Shown here piece after piece: positions 1 to 10,040 of a stretch of DNA of 64,000 nucleotides. The translations under genes were made by a program, and so were the position numbers. Source of the DNA: Chaetorhynchus papuensis (Eukaryota; Chordata; Aves; Passeriformes; Rhipiduridae); NCBI GenBank assembly GCA_013396525.1, contig VWYX01000716.1:238035-302034 (forward strand). Reading direction: 5' to 3'. A model generated the notes under the pieces. That model was not told the origin of the DNA, ran no database searches, and saw nothing but the letters and a program-made list of their open reading frames with translations. Positions within the stretch are counted from its first letter, which is position 1; every line of letters starts with the position of its first letter.

Positions 1-780
1 CTCATGCCATCACACAGAAACCGGAAGCTTTTCTTTCCAAGTGATAACTTGAACAGATGCAACTTATTTCCCAGTAATGCAGGCGGCAACATGTGTTGCC
101 ACTGCAGTTCGAAATGTCCATTAATTTAACAGTAAATCCCTTATCCCTGTAAAATGAAAACACCATTTTCTACATGGACAGAGAAGAGCGTATAACTCTG
201 CTTTTCAGATGTTAGAGCCTCCAGTGGACAATTGTTCACCAATTTCAATTTACACAGCTGGCTGTCTCATCCTGAAAAGATGCCTTAGGACTGAGAAAGC
301 ATGGAAAGTAAATTACCATCTCATTCCAAACAACATCATTTCCCTCTCCCCCAGGCTAAAATCGAGGTATGTTAATACAACAATGTTAGGAAGTCAGCCC
401 TGCTTCTGTTGGCACAACATTTGACCTATGTAAAGAGGCCAAAATTTTCTGAATCTGTAGAAATGAAGCTTTGTAGATACCAGAATCTTGTTTGTCTTAC
501 CTAAAGATGATTATGAGGAAAGGACAGAGGTGCACAAAGTAATGAAAGATTTTGTTGCAATTAGAGTGAAAATTAAAACAGCCCTGTCTTGCAGAGTTAA
601 AACATGCAAGCAAAAAATGAAGTTTCTGCTTTATGTTAGAAAAATAACCATATTGAGGGTTCTGCTCTCAAGTATTGCCAGTTTTTCTTCTCCATGTAAT
701 ACAGCAGTGGAAAATACTAAATTCAAGACAGTCCAAATCTGTTTCTGACATTATCAACAGTGGGAAGGGAATGATCTGAC

Positions 781-925
781 TCAGCAACATCATTATCGCT
801 AAGAGCACTTGAGCATGCTGAGTTTATAAATTTGATAATGCCTGGTTTATGAGTTTGATTACTGAGTTAAATTATAGCTCGCAGTAATTAGCCCAATTAT
901 TGCTCACTCTACCACTGTGCTGGAA
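781..925. promoter_or_regulatory. Candidate conserved noncoding element, ATTA-rich
   Basis: The block is repeat-free and carries several homeodomain-type cores close together, including GATTACTGAG, TAATTAGCCCAATTATTG and TTTGATAATG. Dense ATTA/TAAT cores in unique DNA are typical of developmental enhancers in vertebrate gene deserts. No alignment was possible, so conservation is inferred only from texture, and AT-rich background can give the same motifs by chance. Confidence 0.25.
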
Positions 926-2252
926 AAACTAACAAAACACACAGCCAAATACTGATCATGATACACATATGACAGCAAGAGGGAGATGGGAGCTGTGGCA
1001 CCGCCCCCCAGCCCAACACTGCTCTTTTCCATCCTTACTTCACTCCTGTCAGATTATTTTAACATTTGTGAATGCTTTTCCATAACCATGGTACAATGGC
1101 AAGGAGTCTGGAATTGATACAGTCTCGATACTGTAAAGCAATATGATTTTTCTATTAAAGTTTGATGTTTAGCAAAACCTCGCAATCCATCTAGAATTAG
1201 GTTTTTCTAAATGATCAGAATTGTTTTCCTTCTTCCTGAAAGGGGCATGAATCATATAAACAATACCAAAGGGGATGCTATTCCAAGGCATGTTAGAAAC
1301 CCTGTGAGAAGTTCAGTGCTACTGGGAGGCTGAGTCCATTCTGCCCCTGGAAACCTCCTCCTCCTTCATACCTTGAGGCATAACATCAGCTGTATTAACG
1401 TAGCCTGAGAGGTCTCACTTCTCCAGCAGACTTTGCCAGAAGTGGAAGGACCTCTATTTTTTTTGAGCAGTGCAACCAGAGCTTAGGCAATGCTAAGTGC
1501 AGTTCAATAAGGTCTCCTCAGGTGTGGGAATTGACATCCACCCAGCCCCAAAAGTGCTCTCCCTGTCCATCTGTAGGCTGAGATGAAGCTGCCACAGCAG
1601 AATTGTGCAGAAAGGTGTGCAAGAGTGATTTTTGCACATCTTTTTGCACATTTTGGCACATCAGGATGAGGCAGAGAGAGGATGATCAGCTGCACTAGTG
1701 CTGAGAACACGTCTTAGGAGGGATCATCACCTTGGTACTGCCCTCAGCCCCTGTGGTTTTAGTAAGGTCTTACCAAATATGACCTATACAAAATCCTGGT
1801 AGTAGGACCTAGGATTCTCTCCCTCTCTGCCCTCCCTAACCACCAGGTTATTGTACAAAAATCTGGTGTGAGGAGGCAGCAGACACAGCCACTGTAAATA
1901 CCAGGGACAAGAAAGGTTTTTTGCAGTTCATCATGGGCTATAGGGGTTACAGGACTGTTCTGGGCGTGCTCAGAGCTGCACAAAGCATGTGTGAGGGCTG
2001 AGTTCAGGTACTTCCAGGTACCACCAAGATTAGGCAGGCACTGGAAAATTTATCTTTTTAATCACAATTTTGGATTTTGTTGTCCCTGTTGTACCTGGGT
2101 CCTGCTGTGGACACATAAACCATGCGGCTGATGCTCAAAATTCCTGCAGAACGCATGGGTGGATGTCTCTCTCATTCAGCTGATGATCATCCTCTTCTTT
2201 TGCCAGACTCCCATGAAAGCGTGAAAAGTGCAGTTATCCATGCACAATAAGG

Positions 2253-2268
2253 CGTGATCATTATCACG
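2253..2268. repeat. Short inverted repeat CGTGAT-N4-ATCACG
   Basis: A perfect 6-bp dyad with a 4-nt spacer, reading CGTGAT, CATT, ATCACG. It sits in a repeat-free stretch with other short motifs. It could be a dimeric transcription-factor site or chance; dyads of this size are not rare in 64 kb. Confidence 0.5.
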
Positions 2269-2821
2269 ATTTGTTTCTGCAGATGTTGTTAAAACAAGGC
2301 AATATCTGAAGCTCCACAAAAGATGTGCCTTTCTCATGCAAAGCGTAACATTCCTAGCGAGTCGAATGCTGTGTCAGAGCTGGGTAAGACGGAATATTCC
2401 AGACATTTTAATGCAAGTGCACACTGCTCCAGTGTGAGACGTATGTTTAGTAGCCAAGGAGAATGCTATCAACAAAATTCAGTAGCTGGAGCAGTTCACC
2501 ATCATCCTTTTTGCAAATGAAGTATAAATTTAAAAACTGTCATTAGCTATAGAAAGGTTGAATTTATGTAGATTGTTGCTTATATTTAAACCACCTCCTC
2601 CTAAGGAGTTTATCTTTAGCCGTCTGCAAAACCTTGCCCACATTTGTGCTGTTATGTAAATAATGTTATAAAAAACATAACTCTGTAAATGAAGTCTGAG
2701 GCTTGCACTGAAGAATCAGCTATTGGGAGATATAGAACAGCTTAAATTTCAATACTGTGCTCTTGAGATATCTGTCTGCTTCTAGAATTTCTGTCTCTTG
2801 GTTTTCAAAGACATTTCACGA

Positions 2822-2880
2822 GCAGGGAACCTTCCACTAGACCAGGTTGCTCAAAGCCCCATCCAACCTGGCCTTGAACA
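2822..2880 (-). mobile_element. CR1 LINE fragment (3' region), antisense
   Basis: Read on the minus strand, this matches the well-known 3' part of avian CR1: the run from TTCAAGGCCAGG through GGATGGGGCTTTGAGCAA to CCTGGTCTAGTGGAAGG is clear. Only about 60 bp remain; the terminal 8-mer tail and everything upstream are missing, so this is a dead, truncated remnant. CR1 copies are normally 5'-truncated, but loss of the 3' tail points to later deletion or decay. Confidence 0.85.
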
Positions 2881-2882
2881 AA

Positions 2883-5831
2883 CAGGTCTCCAATTTACCC
2901 AGGAGATGGTTTGTCACAATTGCTTTTAGGGGTTATCCTGTATGTCCAGATCTTGTTTGGAGTGTGGTAGCTTGACCTGCTTTGTAGTTGCCATTCCATT
3001 GGTTCTGAATATTTAAATAGAAACCATAATGGTTCTGAGGTGTCCAAAATAAGTCTGAGTGCCCACAGGTATCCCCAGGTTGCTAATAAACTGGGTATTA
3101 CGTGCTGAAAAGAACAACTGGTTGTTTACAGGGAAACAGGGTACAGTACTGAAATGGAGCATCTTACCAAAAACTGTGTAATGTTACTCTTTCAACCCGT
3201 AGGGTTCAGCTCCATGTTACTTCTGAGATGTGGGTGGACATGTGCAGATGGATGCATAAATATGAAGCTCACCTCCTGCTCCACTTGAACCCTGTCTTTC
3301 TGATTTAGAAAGAAATTAATGGCTAAGCAGTCAAAGATCTGCACACTCTGTGTGTTTGCATGCTGGGTCTGCCAATGTCTAGAAAGGCAACCATCAGCTA
3401 TACAGTTCTAACGATTGCTGAAAATGTTGATATCTGATGATCTGAGCTTCCTCTGCTGTAAATTAAAACACAGTTGTCTTTAAATCAATTGAGTGTTTCA
3501 GTCATGCTGAAAATGAGATATGATATCAAAAGGATAATAAACTGTAAAGGTATTAAGTGACTTTTATCTCTCTGTCAGATGTGATCACCAAATCAATTAA
3601 TTTCCTTCACCTGATATAGGCAGTAACTTCTAAACTAAAACTACATTTCCTGGGACCTTGTGTATACTCCCTTTCCACGAGTACAAAACCAACTAATTAT
3701 TAAGGAGGGGCTTAGAAACTTTTCCTTACAACAGTGCCCATTGTGCTCTGATATGTGATCAGTGATTATGAAACGAGATCTCTGCAAGGATTCCAAGTGT
3801 GCATGCATTGCACATAACCATCACCACTGTTTATGAACTTTTTTCCCTCGGCCCCACAGAATACGGGATTTTGTTTCTCTCTTTTCTTCCTAGACCTGAG
3901 TCCATGGACACCTAAAACCAAATAAGAAACACGCAACAGCATAGACAATTGTGCAGGCAAAGGCAATTCATGAGACATTTTCCAGATTTTTCCCTCATTT
4001 GACTGAGTCTATTTAACCAGCAATTTATCCATGATGAACTTTGGTACCTTTGCAATAAGTCCATGTTGTATATTTTATTTAAATTTCCCTGGCCTCTGAC
4101 TTTCAAGCTCAGAATTTTTTGTGTTTAGCCTCAGACCAGCAGTAATTGTGCTGGGTTTCTTGAGCTCTGTTGAATCTGCAGAGAGACCACCTGGTGCTGC
4201 TCAGAGGATGTCACCAGGACTGCACGGCGAGCTCCACAGGCAGGTGTTGGCTGGAATCACAAGAACATTGGCCAGAAGTTCCCTTCATGGTCAGTTGGTG
4301 AACTCCAAGGTAAGTCCTACTTAAGACTACCTCAGTGTCCTACCAAGGACATTGAGGTGGCAGCAACCAAAGAGCTCCCTCTGGAGTAAAACAACTGTGC
4401 TGAAACATGGAAAGGTGATTTTTCTTCCCTGTGCTCACAAAATGACAATCATATCAATTCCATTGCATGTGTCAGTTAAGACAGGAATACCTGGCAGGGA
4501 AATGCCTGTTTGATATCTTTTTTCGAAGTCAGGATGACTGAGTCCATTTCAGACATGCATGAACACATCTGTGCAGGATTAGCCCCATCTGGGCAAACAT
4601 CAATATTCCTTCATCACAGGCAGTGGCCGGAGGCACGGAGAGACCTGAGGGACCTGCCAAGAGCTGCAAGCAGAAGTGCCAGGCGGCTTGTTGGGAGACA
4701 CTGTCCACCACCAGAGTCCAGGCAAGGACCAGTGGAGTCACCAGGCCCCTCACAATTTGTTCCTGAGAGAGATCACAAACAAGATGCCTGTTTCTGTAGC
4801 TCCAGGCACACCACTTACCTGCAGCCATACCTTCTCCTGTGCAAACAGATGCACCACACAGCTCAGAGGGAAACCCAGTGAAAGGAGGTGTTAACGTTGA
4901 GAAGATTGACTATTTTCCATCCAGAAGAACTTCTGTTTCCCTATAATTTAAGTTTCAAACTTCTTGTTTCTGTCTGGACTGGGTTTCAAGAAAAGCTTAT
5001 GTGATACTGAAAAGCAAGCCCTGTCTAGCTGGCTAGTTTATTTAATTAAAATAAAATAGCTAAAACATTGTTTTTTGAACTAGAGTTGTCTTCTTCTTTA
5101 TTCTTATTACTGCTCCTATTTTATATTAAACTCCTGTAATCAACAGTATATATGTAGAAATATTGTGAGGTCATTCATGCTCTGTCCTCTCTTAGAGGGC
5201 AAAAGTGTAATGCAGTTTTATTATATTTTATGGTTTAAAAACGTCAGTCACAACTTCATACAAATTCAGATTAATATAACCTAATTAAGCCCTTATAAAA
5301 TGATCAGCTCAGCCTTCTAAGGCACCAGAATTGCACAACTCATTTGGTGCCTGAAGCCCCTCTTTATCCCAGCTCCGAGTTAAGGGTGCTTTGTAGTTTT
5401 GAAGGCTGGGCTTGATCCCGTGTTTGGGTCCATGTTTCTTCCTCAGTCACCTTTATTTTAATGACGGTGCTTTCATCCTCTAACAGCTTTCCCAAAATGT
5501 CTGTCCCCCAGTCTGCACCTTGCATTTATTTCTCCTTTTCTTTCTGGCTCTGAATATTATTTCTGTAATTTCAGTGTGCCAGGGCCAAGCACTCAGTAGT
5601 GAAGCATTCAGGGGAGCTCTGTGGTCTGGTCTCCTCACAAGGACAGTAAAAGATTCTGTGCTTCCTTCCCCTCACTTTATCTAAATTTCATGCTGTGCTC
5701 CAAAACATATGAGAGCATCCCTTCCCTGCCTCTGATCTGAATGGTGATGACTAAAATAAATAGGTTATTAACTAGAAGCAGGCACATAGCACACAACATT
5801 TCAGTCCAAATAATTTAAATCCACTGTAGCT
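2883..5831. other. Unique AT-rich DNA with one candidate exon
   Basis: The interval is mostly unique AT-rich sequence. Around 3520-3630 there is a cluster of ATTA and GATA-type cores (TTATCT, CAATTAATTT). From about 4130 to 4880 the sequence becomes more GC-rich and holds a splice-flanked open segment (4129-4309). A very strong minus-strand donor-like string, CAG followed by GTAAGTG, lies at 4812-4821. No recognisable protein family or repeat is present. Confidence 0.5.
4129..4309 (+). other. Candidate spliced exon, function unknown
   Basis: A 181-nt segment is open in one frame. It is preceded by an acceptor-like string (TTTTTTGTGTTTAG) and followed by a consensus donor (CCAAG then GTAAGT). 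In that frame the first base completes a codon and the last codon ends flush, giving 60 full codons with a Leu/Ser/Arg-rich product that matches nothing I recognise. It is more GC-rich than its surroundings. It may be a lncRNA exon, a coding exon of an unrecognised gene, or a chance pairing of splice-like strings. No start codon context or neighbouring exon supports it firmly. Confidence 0.15.
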
Positions 5832-5862
<31 letters not shown>

Positions 5863-5892
5863 GAAAAGAAAAGAAAAGAAAAGAAAAGAAAA
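5832..5892. repeat. (AAAAG)n microsatellite, left flank of gap
   Basis: Eleven A residues at 5832-5842 lead into ten AAAAG units (5839-5888), followed by AAAA and then unresolved N. The array resumes in the same phase type on the far side of the gap, so both flanks belong to one pentanucleotide array. Because of the gap, the true copy number is unknown. Confidence 0.95.
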
Positions 5893-6072
5893 NNNNNNNN
5901 NNNNNNNNNNNNNNNNNNNNNNNNNNNNNNNNNNNNNNNNNNNNNNNNNNNNNNNNNNNNNNNNNNNNNNNNNNNNNNNNNNNNNNNNNNNNNNNNNNNN
6001 NNNNNNNNNNNNNNNNNNNNNNNNNNNNNNNNNNNNNNNNNNNNNNNNNNNNNNNNNNNNNNNNNNNNNNNN
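5893..6072. other. Assembly gap (180 N)
   Basis: All 180 positions are N. The gap is bounded on both sides by AAAAG units, so the missing bases are most likely more of the same array, and the stated gap length is probably an estimate. Arrays of this kind are a usual cause of assembly breaks. Confidence 0.99.
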
Positions 6073-6101
6073 AAAAGAAAAGAAAAGAAAAGAAAAGAAA
6101 A
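6073..6101. repeat. (AAAAG)n microsatellite, right flank of gap
   Basis: Five AAAAG units (6073-6097) plus AAAA, continuing the array seen left of the gap. The unit is unchanged across the gap, consistent with one uninterrupted array. Confidence 0.95.
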
Positions 6102-7652
6102 TAGGAAACCTAAAAAAAGAATTTCTTTCAGTAGGAATTGCCAGGTTGTCTAAGAAGAGGTAGCTAGTCCAAACTACAGTGTCAGAATATACTCACATAG
6201 AGTGTTAAAGGGATAAATATTGTCAAGTCATTATCAGTGTACAATGAACAAAATTTAATAAAGTCAAATGAACCCATCTATATATCCTTGCAGATTTCCA
6301 AATTTCATACACTAATTTCCATGTTCCTCTTTGACACCGAATTTTTAGGAGGAGAATTAATTCAGAGAAATGGCTCTTAATATAGAATTTAATCATAGCT
6401 TTTTCAATAAGTGTGTAATTTTTTTAAGAAATAAAATGTGATGTGATCTACATTTTTGATTAAACAGGGAAAATGCTTATAGGCTTTATCCTGATAGAGC
6501 CTTGATTCCTTAAGCAACACATTATGAGATGTTAATTAAATGACAATAATGTGTAACATAGCTCCCGTTTTTAATTTATTCAGGCTTCATATTTTTTCCT
6601 CGCTGTGGGGATATTCTCACCTTAACAGCAAAACAGCTCTGTGAGAGGCAGAGCTGATGAAACCTGGTTTCCTCTAAGATTTGTGACTGTGGGTTGAGCT
6701 CAGCCCTGTGGATCATGGAGCTTCCATGGGGAGCATACACCTGCTGCAGCCTTCCCTGGCAGGGGGCTCTGAAAGCAGAGTGGGGATTTACTAAGACAAA
6801 GCTAAGGGTGTTTTGGCTCTGCTGTTCAGGGAATTGTGTCCATCGAGGGTTTCTGGACAGCAGGAAATGCCAGATTTTGTTGAATGGGTGCAGATCAGAG
6901 ACACACAGGTCTGGGCAGCTCTGGATAAAGGGACTCACTGTGTTTTCAGCACATTTATCCCACCGCCACTGTCAGAAGCCTGTCAAAACAGAAAGAGCAC
7001 ATCTATTTTACGGGGTGCAATTGCAGCGCAAGAACCCCCAGCCAGTCCCTGGCAGTGCTTGTTCCATGAGTTTTTCTGGTATTTCCTACAGGTGGGGAGC
7101 CCCACCAGCGCATTCCCCCACCAAGCACAGCCCAGGTGTTGAGGCTGCTCACCACCCTGCCCTGTACAGGCTGCATCCTCTGGATCCCTCAGCTAGCAGA
7201 ACACACTTTCCATGTCACTTCTACTCTGCTGGCAGGTGAGCTTGAACTGACTAGTTACTTGAAAATTTCCAAGGGGTTACTGAAAATGAGACAAGAAGGG
7301 AACGCACAGAGCTCAAGAAATCCCTTTTTTTTGGTGTGTGTAAGCCAAACAAGCAACACACATCTTTGTTTTTATAATTGAGCTCAAGAAACATGCTTTC
7401 CTGTCTTATTTATGCCAGTTTTATTTATTTTTGTATGTTCAATTGTATTTTTAGGTGCTCAGGCTGTCTACACCTGAAACCCTGTCATTCCGGCACTGAT
7501 GACACAGGGAACCTTTGAAATTCCGTCTCCTACCAGTTGTAGTGGGTTTCAGCAGGTGAATGAACAGCCCTGCTTCACCTCAGGTCAGTGAGACCCTGTT
7601 CTTGCAGGCATTAGACAGGATGCTGCTCCTTTTGAAATTTAGGGGAAATCAT
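6102..7652. other. Unique DNA: AT-rich then GC-richer, one candidate exon
   Basis: From 6102 to about 6560 the sequence is AT-rich with TTAATTAAA-type cores. From about 6570 to 7250 it is more GC-rich and contains the longest open frame of the window (about 181 codons, 6694-7239, starting at TTG rather than ATG). Its product is rich in Cys, His and Trp with no domain I recognise, so I do not call it a gene. A splice-flanked segment inside it is listed separately. Confidence 0.5.
7092..7235 (+). other. Candidate spliced exon, function unknown
   Basis: This 144-nt segment follows a good polypyrimidine acceptor (TTTTTCTGGTATTTCCTACAG) and ends at a consensus donor (GGCAG then GTGAGC). Two of the three frames are open right across it, so the sequence does not fix a reading frame. 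It is Pro/His/Ala-rich in one frame and matches no family I know. As a noncoding (lncRNA) exon it would need no frame. The splice sites are the only real support, and such pairs also occur by chance. Confidence 0.17.
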
Positions 7653-7821
7653 CAGGAAGCTGTGGCTGCCCCACCCCTGGAAGTGTTCAAGGCCAGGCTG
7701 GGTGGGGTTCTGAGCAACCTGGTCTAGTGGAAGGTGTCCCTGCCCCTGGCAGGGGATTGGAATTAGCTGATCTTTGAGGTCCCTTCCAATACAAACCCTT
7801 CAGTGATTCTGTGATTCTATG
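7653..7821 (+). mobile_element. CR1 LINE 3' end, sense
   Basis: A 5'-truncated CR1 copy. It contains the 3' untranslated consensus blocks in order: GAAGCTGTGGCTGCCCCA, CCCTGGAAGTGTTCAAGGCC, GAGCAACCTGGTCTAGTGG, CCCTGCCCCTGGCAGGGG and GTCCCTTCCAATACAAACC. The copy finishes with the typical 8-mer tail GATTCTGTGATTCTATG and a short A run. CR1 moves by target-primed reverse transcription, giving copies with intact 3' ends and no target-site duplication, as seen. Modest divergence suggests an old but not ancient insertion. Confidence 0.95.
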
Positions 7822-7993
7822 AAAAAAAACCCAAGAGCACACTGCTGAACAGATCAAGTGATAAGTTCAATGCACTCAAATATGTTCTCAGAGACATATT
7901 GAACAGGAATCTAGGCAGAAACCAAAAAGAAACCTTTGGGTAGCCTATGATGATTTAAAAGGAATGTTCTCTTCTTGGAAGCAGTGCCATGTA

Positions 7994-8100
7994 TTAGGTT
8001 GGTTGTTAATCTAAATTTCAATGTCCTTAATTATGCTAATTTTTTTCCTGGCAGATAATTAAAAAGAAGATTTTTAATGAGTTAGATGTCTTAAGATCCT
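7994..8100. promoter_or_regulatory. Candidate conserved noncoding element, ATTA-rich
   Basis: Contains TCCTTAATTATGCTAATTTT, GCAGATAATTAAAAAG and TTTTTAATGAG within about 100 bp of repeat-free DNA. Overlapping homeodomain-type and GATA-type cores suggest an enhancer fragment. Conservation could not be tested. Confidence 0.22.
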
Positions 8101-9122
8101 AGAGAGAAGGAAATAATGGGAGAGAGAGGCTGGTAGAAAAGCAAAATAAAACAAAACTCAGATGCATTCAGTCCTACATTCGCCCCGCCATTTAGTAGGC
8201 AGATTAATTTCCTTGTGCTGTCCTCTGACAGCATTTTCTGACTATGTGCATCCATTATAATTTATTTGTACTTTTGACTAGGAGCTATTTGGGGCGGAGG
8301 CAATCTTTTCTCCTCTGCCTGCAGAAGAAGGGGTTCCTGGGGTGCAACTTGCACATTAGTACTCTACAGGAGAAATAAAGCAGGGGAGTTTTTCCTGCAG
8401 ACAGAATCCTGACCCACTTTGGAACCGATCACTCCACAGTACTTTTATCATTACCCGCCAATGTTGTTTTCCAAAGGCTTGGTCTCTGACCTATTTTCAC
8501 ACTGATTTCTGTGCTAGTGAGGCTTTTATCCTCTAAACTGTTGGATGCTTGTTTATGTAAATACAGCACAAGTTTTGCTAACCAAACGAGATTCAGTGTT
8601 TCTGCTGGCAGAAGACGGTTTAGCGTTAGAAACTGAGGTGTGTGTAACAAATATTAACTTCATTTTAAGTCTAATATACCTTTGTGCACTTTTTTTCCTC
8701 TGGGACTGAGATGGAGATACTGAAACTAAGAGAAAATGTACACACAGCCTGTGAAACAGTAAAACCGATGTGAGAAAAGCGTGTCTCTAAGCCAGAATTT
8801 TTGCAGAATACTCACAGATTCAGATACACAGATAGAATCAGAGGAGAAATTTTCGGTCAGGGGTTTGGTCATACTTTTTCTTCCTCTGATTCTGGAGAGA
8901 GCAGCCAGAAATTTCCAGCAAAACCATCCAAAACTCTGGGATAAGCATATCCAGAGCACCCCGAGAACTGGCCACGTGCCGCCTCAGCCCAGTCCTCGGC
9001 AGCCAGATAATCCTCCTTACAAAAGCCATTACCTCAACAGGTGCTGGTAGCCCCTGCTGTCTTCTTCATTAAGGGGCCAAAGACCATGTGATTATGGAAA
9101 CTAAACACTCACTTATCCCTAG

Positions 9123-9221
9123 GTGAAGTTCAACTCGGTGACAGCGGCAAAGGGCGGCCGGAGGAGGAGGAGGCAGCAGCACTGTGCTCGCTCTCTGGAC
9201 TCCATCCTGCAGCCCTGTTAA
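9123..9221 (+). other. Candidate terminal exon with Arg-rich frame
   Basis: An acceptor-like string (CACTTATCCCTAG) is followed by a frame of 32 codons ending in TAA at 9219-9221. The frame carries a five-Arg run encoded by CGG and AGG codons and has several CpG (TCGGTGACAGCGG, GGGCGGCCGG), unlike its surroundings. The GC-rich composition is unusual here, but the product is too short to recognise and the acceptor is ordinary. It may equally be a small GC-rich regulatory patch. Confidence 0.12.
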
Positions 9222-9899
9222 CCCAGCACTTTGCACAGCACTAATCCCCCATTCAGCAAAACCCTGCTTAGCTCCAAAGCTTGGCCGAACTGGGGCCTGA
9301 ATTCATTTTGACAGCAGGGAGAGAGAGAAACTGATAATAAATCTATGGAAAATATTGGAAATTTTTGAGGGTGATTTTTAGGCAGTGAAATGCTGCACGT
9401 AAACAAAGGTGCTGCTTAGACAGCTAATTGTTATTAAGATAATTCCATACATACAGTCATGGATAAATATGTATATAAATATATACATGCACACATGCCT
9501 TTCAAAAAAATAAACAAAATGCAAGTTGCTCGGTGCTCTCCTCAGCTGCAAGTTTTCTGCAGGGTAGGTTAGCTACAAAAGGGAAAGGACCACTAAATAA
9601 ATATATAAACAGCTTTGTTCAGTTGTGTCTCCAGCAGGGATATGACTGTTCATTATGAATAGGGGCTGAAGGCTTCACTGCTCTGTAGTTTATAAATACT
9701 AATGAGTGACATATTGAGAAAAATTGTACCTACAAAAGCAAAGTCTTCTGCCATGCAAATCAGGCCCCAATTCCCCACAGATAAGGATCTTTTTGATGGA
9801 ACACATGCAAAATCTACAGCTCTTAATTCTTTCATTAGTATTCCAGGCAGACGATTGCCAAATAACAGGGAAAACTGTCTGAATTGCTGTGTCTGAAAC

Positions 9900-10040
9900 C
9901 TAATATTGATTTGTTTAATAGTGTCAGGAAGTCAAAATTCACAAATCTCCTGTCGATTGTTTATGAGGCAGTTAGCACAGAATTGGATGCCCCTGCTTAA
10001 TTAATAACTCATTACTGAAATTTGATTATATGCTTGAATG
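9900..10040. promoter_or_regulatory. Candidate conserved noncoding element
   Basis: A repeat-free stretch with CAATATTGATT-like and TTAATTAATAACTCATTACTG motifs, plus a SOX-like ATTGTTTATG near 9955. Such spacing of HMG-box-like and homeodomain-like cores is common in developmental enhancers, but chance in AT-rich DNA is not excluded. Confidence 0.22.

Larger units (their letters stand above)
1..2821. other. Intergenic/intronic unique DNA, no gene seen
   Basis: This stretch is unique, moderately AT-rich DNA. All frames are broken by frequent stops, and the few open stretches (under 90 codons) show no domain or codon bias suggesting coding. It contains a homeodomain-motif cluster around 781-925 and a small dyad at 2253-2268, listed separately. 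No CR1, LTR or tRNA-like sequence is visible. It could be intron or intergenic DNA; the sequence does not decide. Confidence 0.6.

Noticed and set aside
4529..4828. Minus-strand ATG frame beginning beside the CAG-GTAAGTG string
   Set aside because: The ATG frame reads through the donor itself, so it cannot be both; the product shows no domain.
6694..7239. Longest open frame of the window, about 181 codons
   Set aside because: Starts at TTG, rich in Cys/His/Trp, overlaps open frames on both strands, and shows no recognisable domain. GC-rich DNA with few stops explains it.
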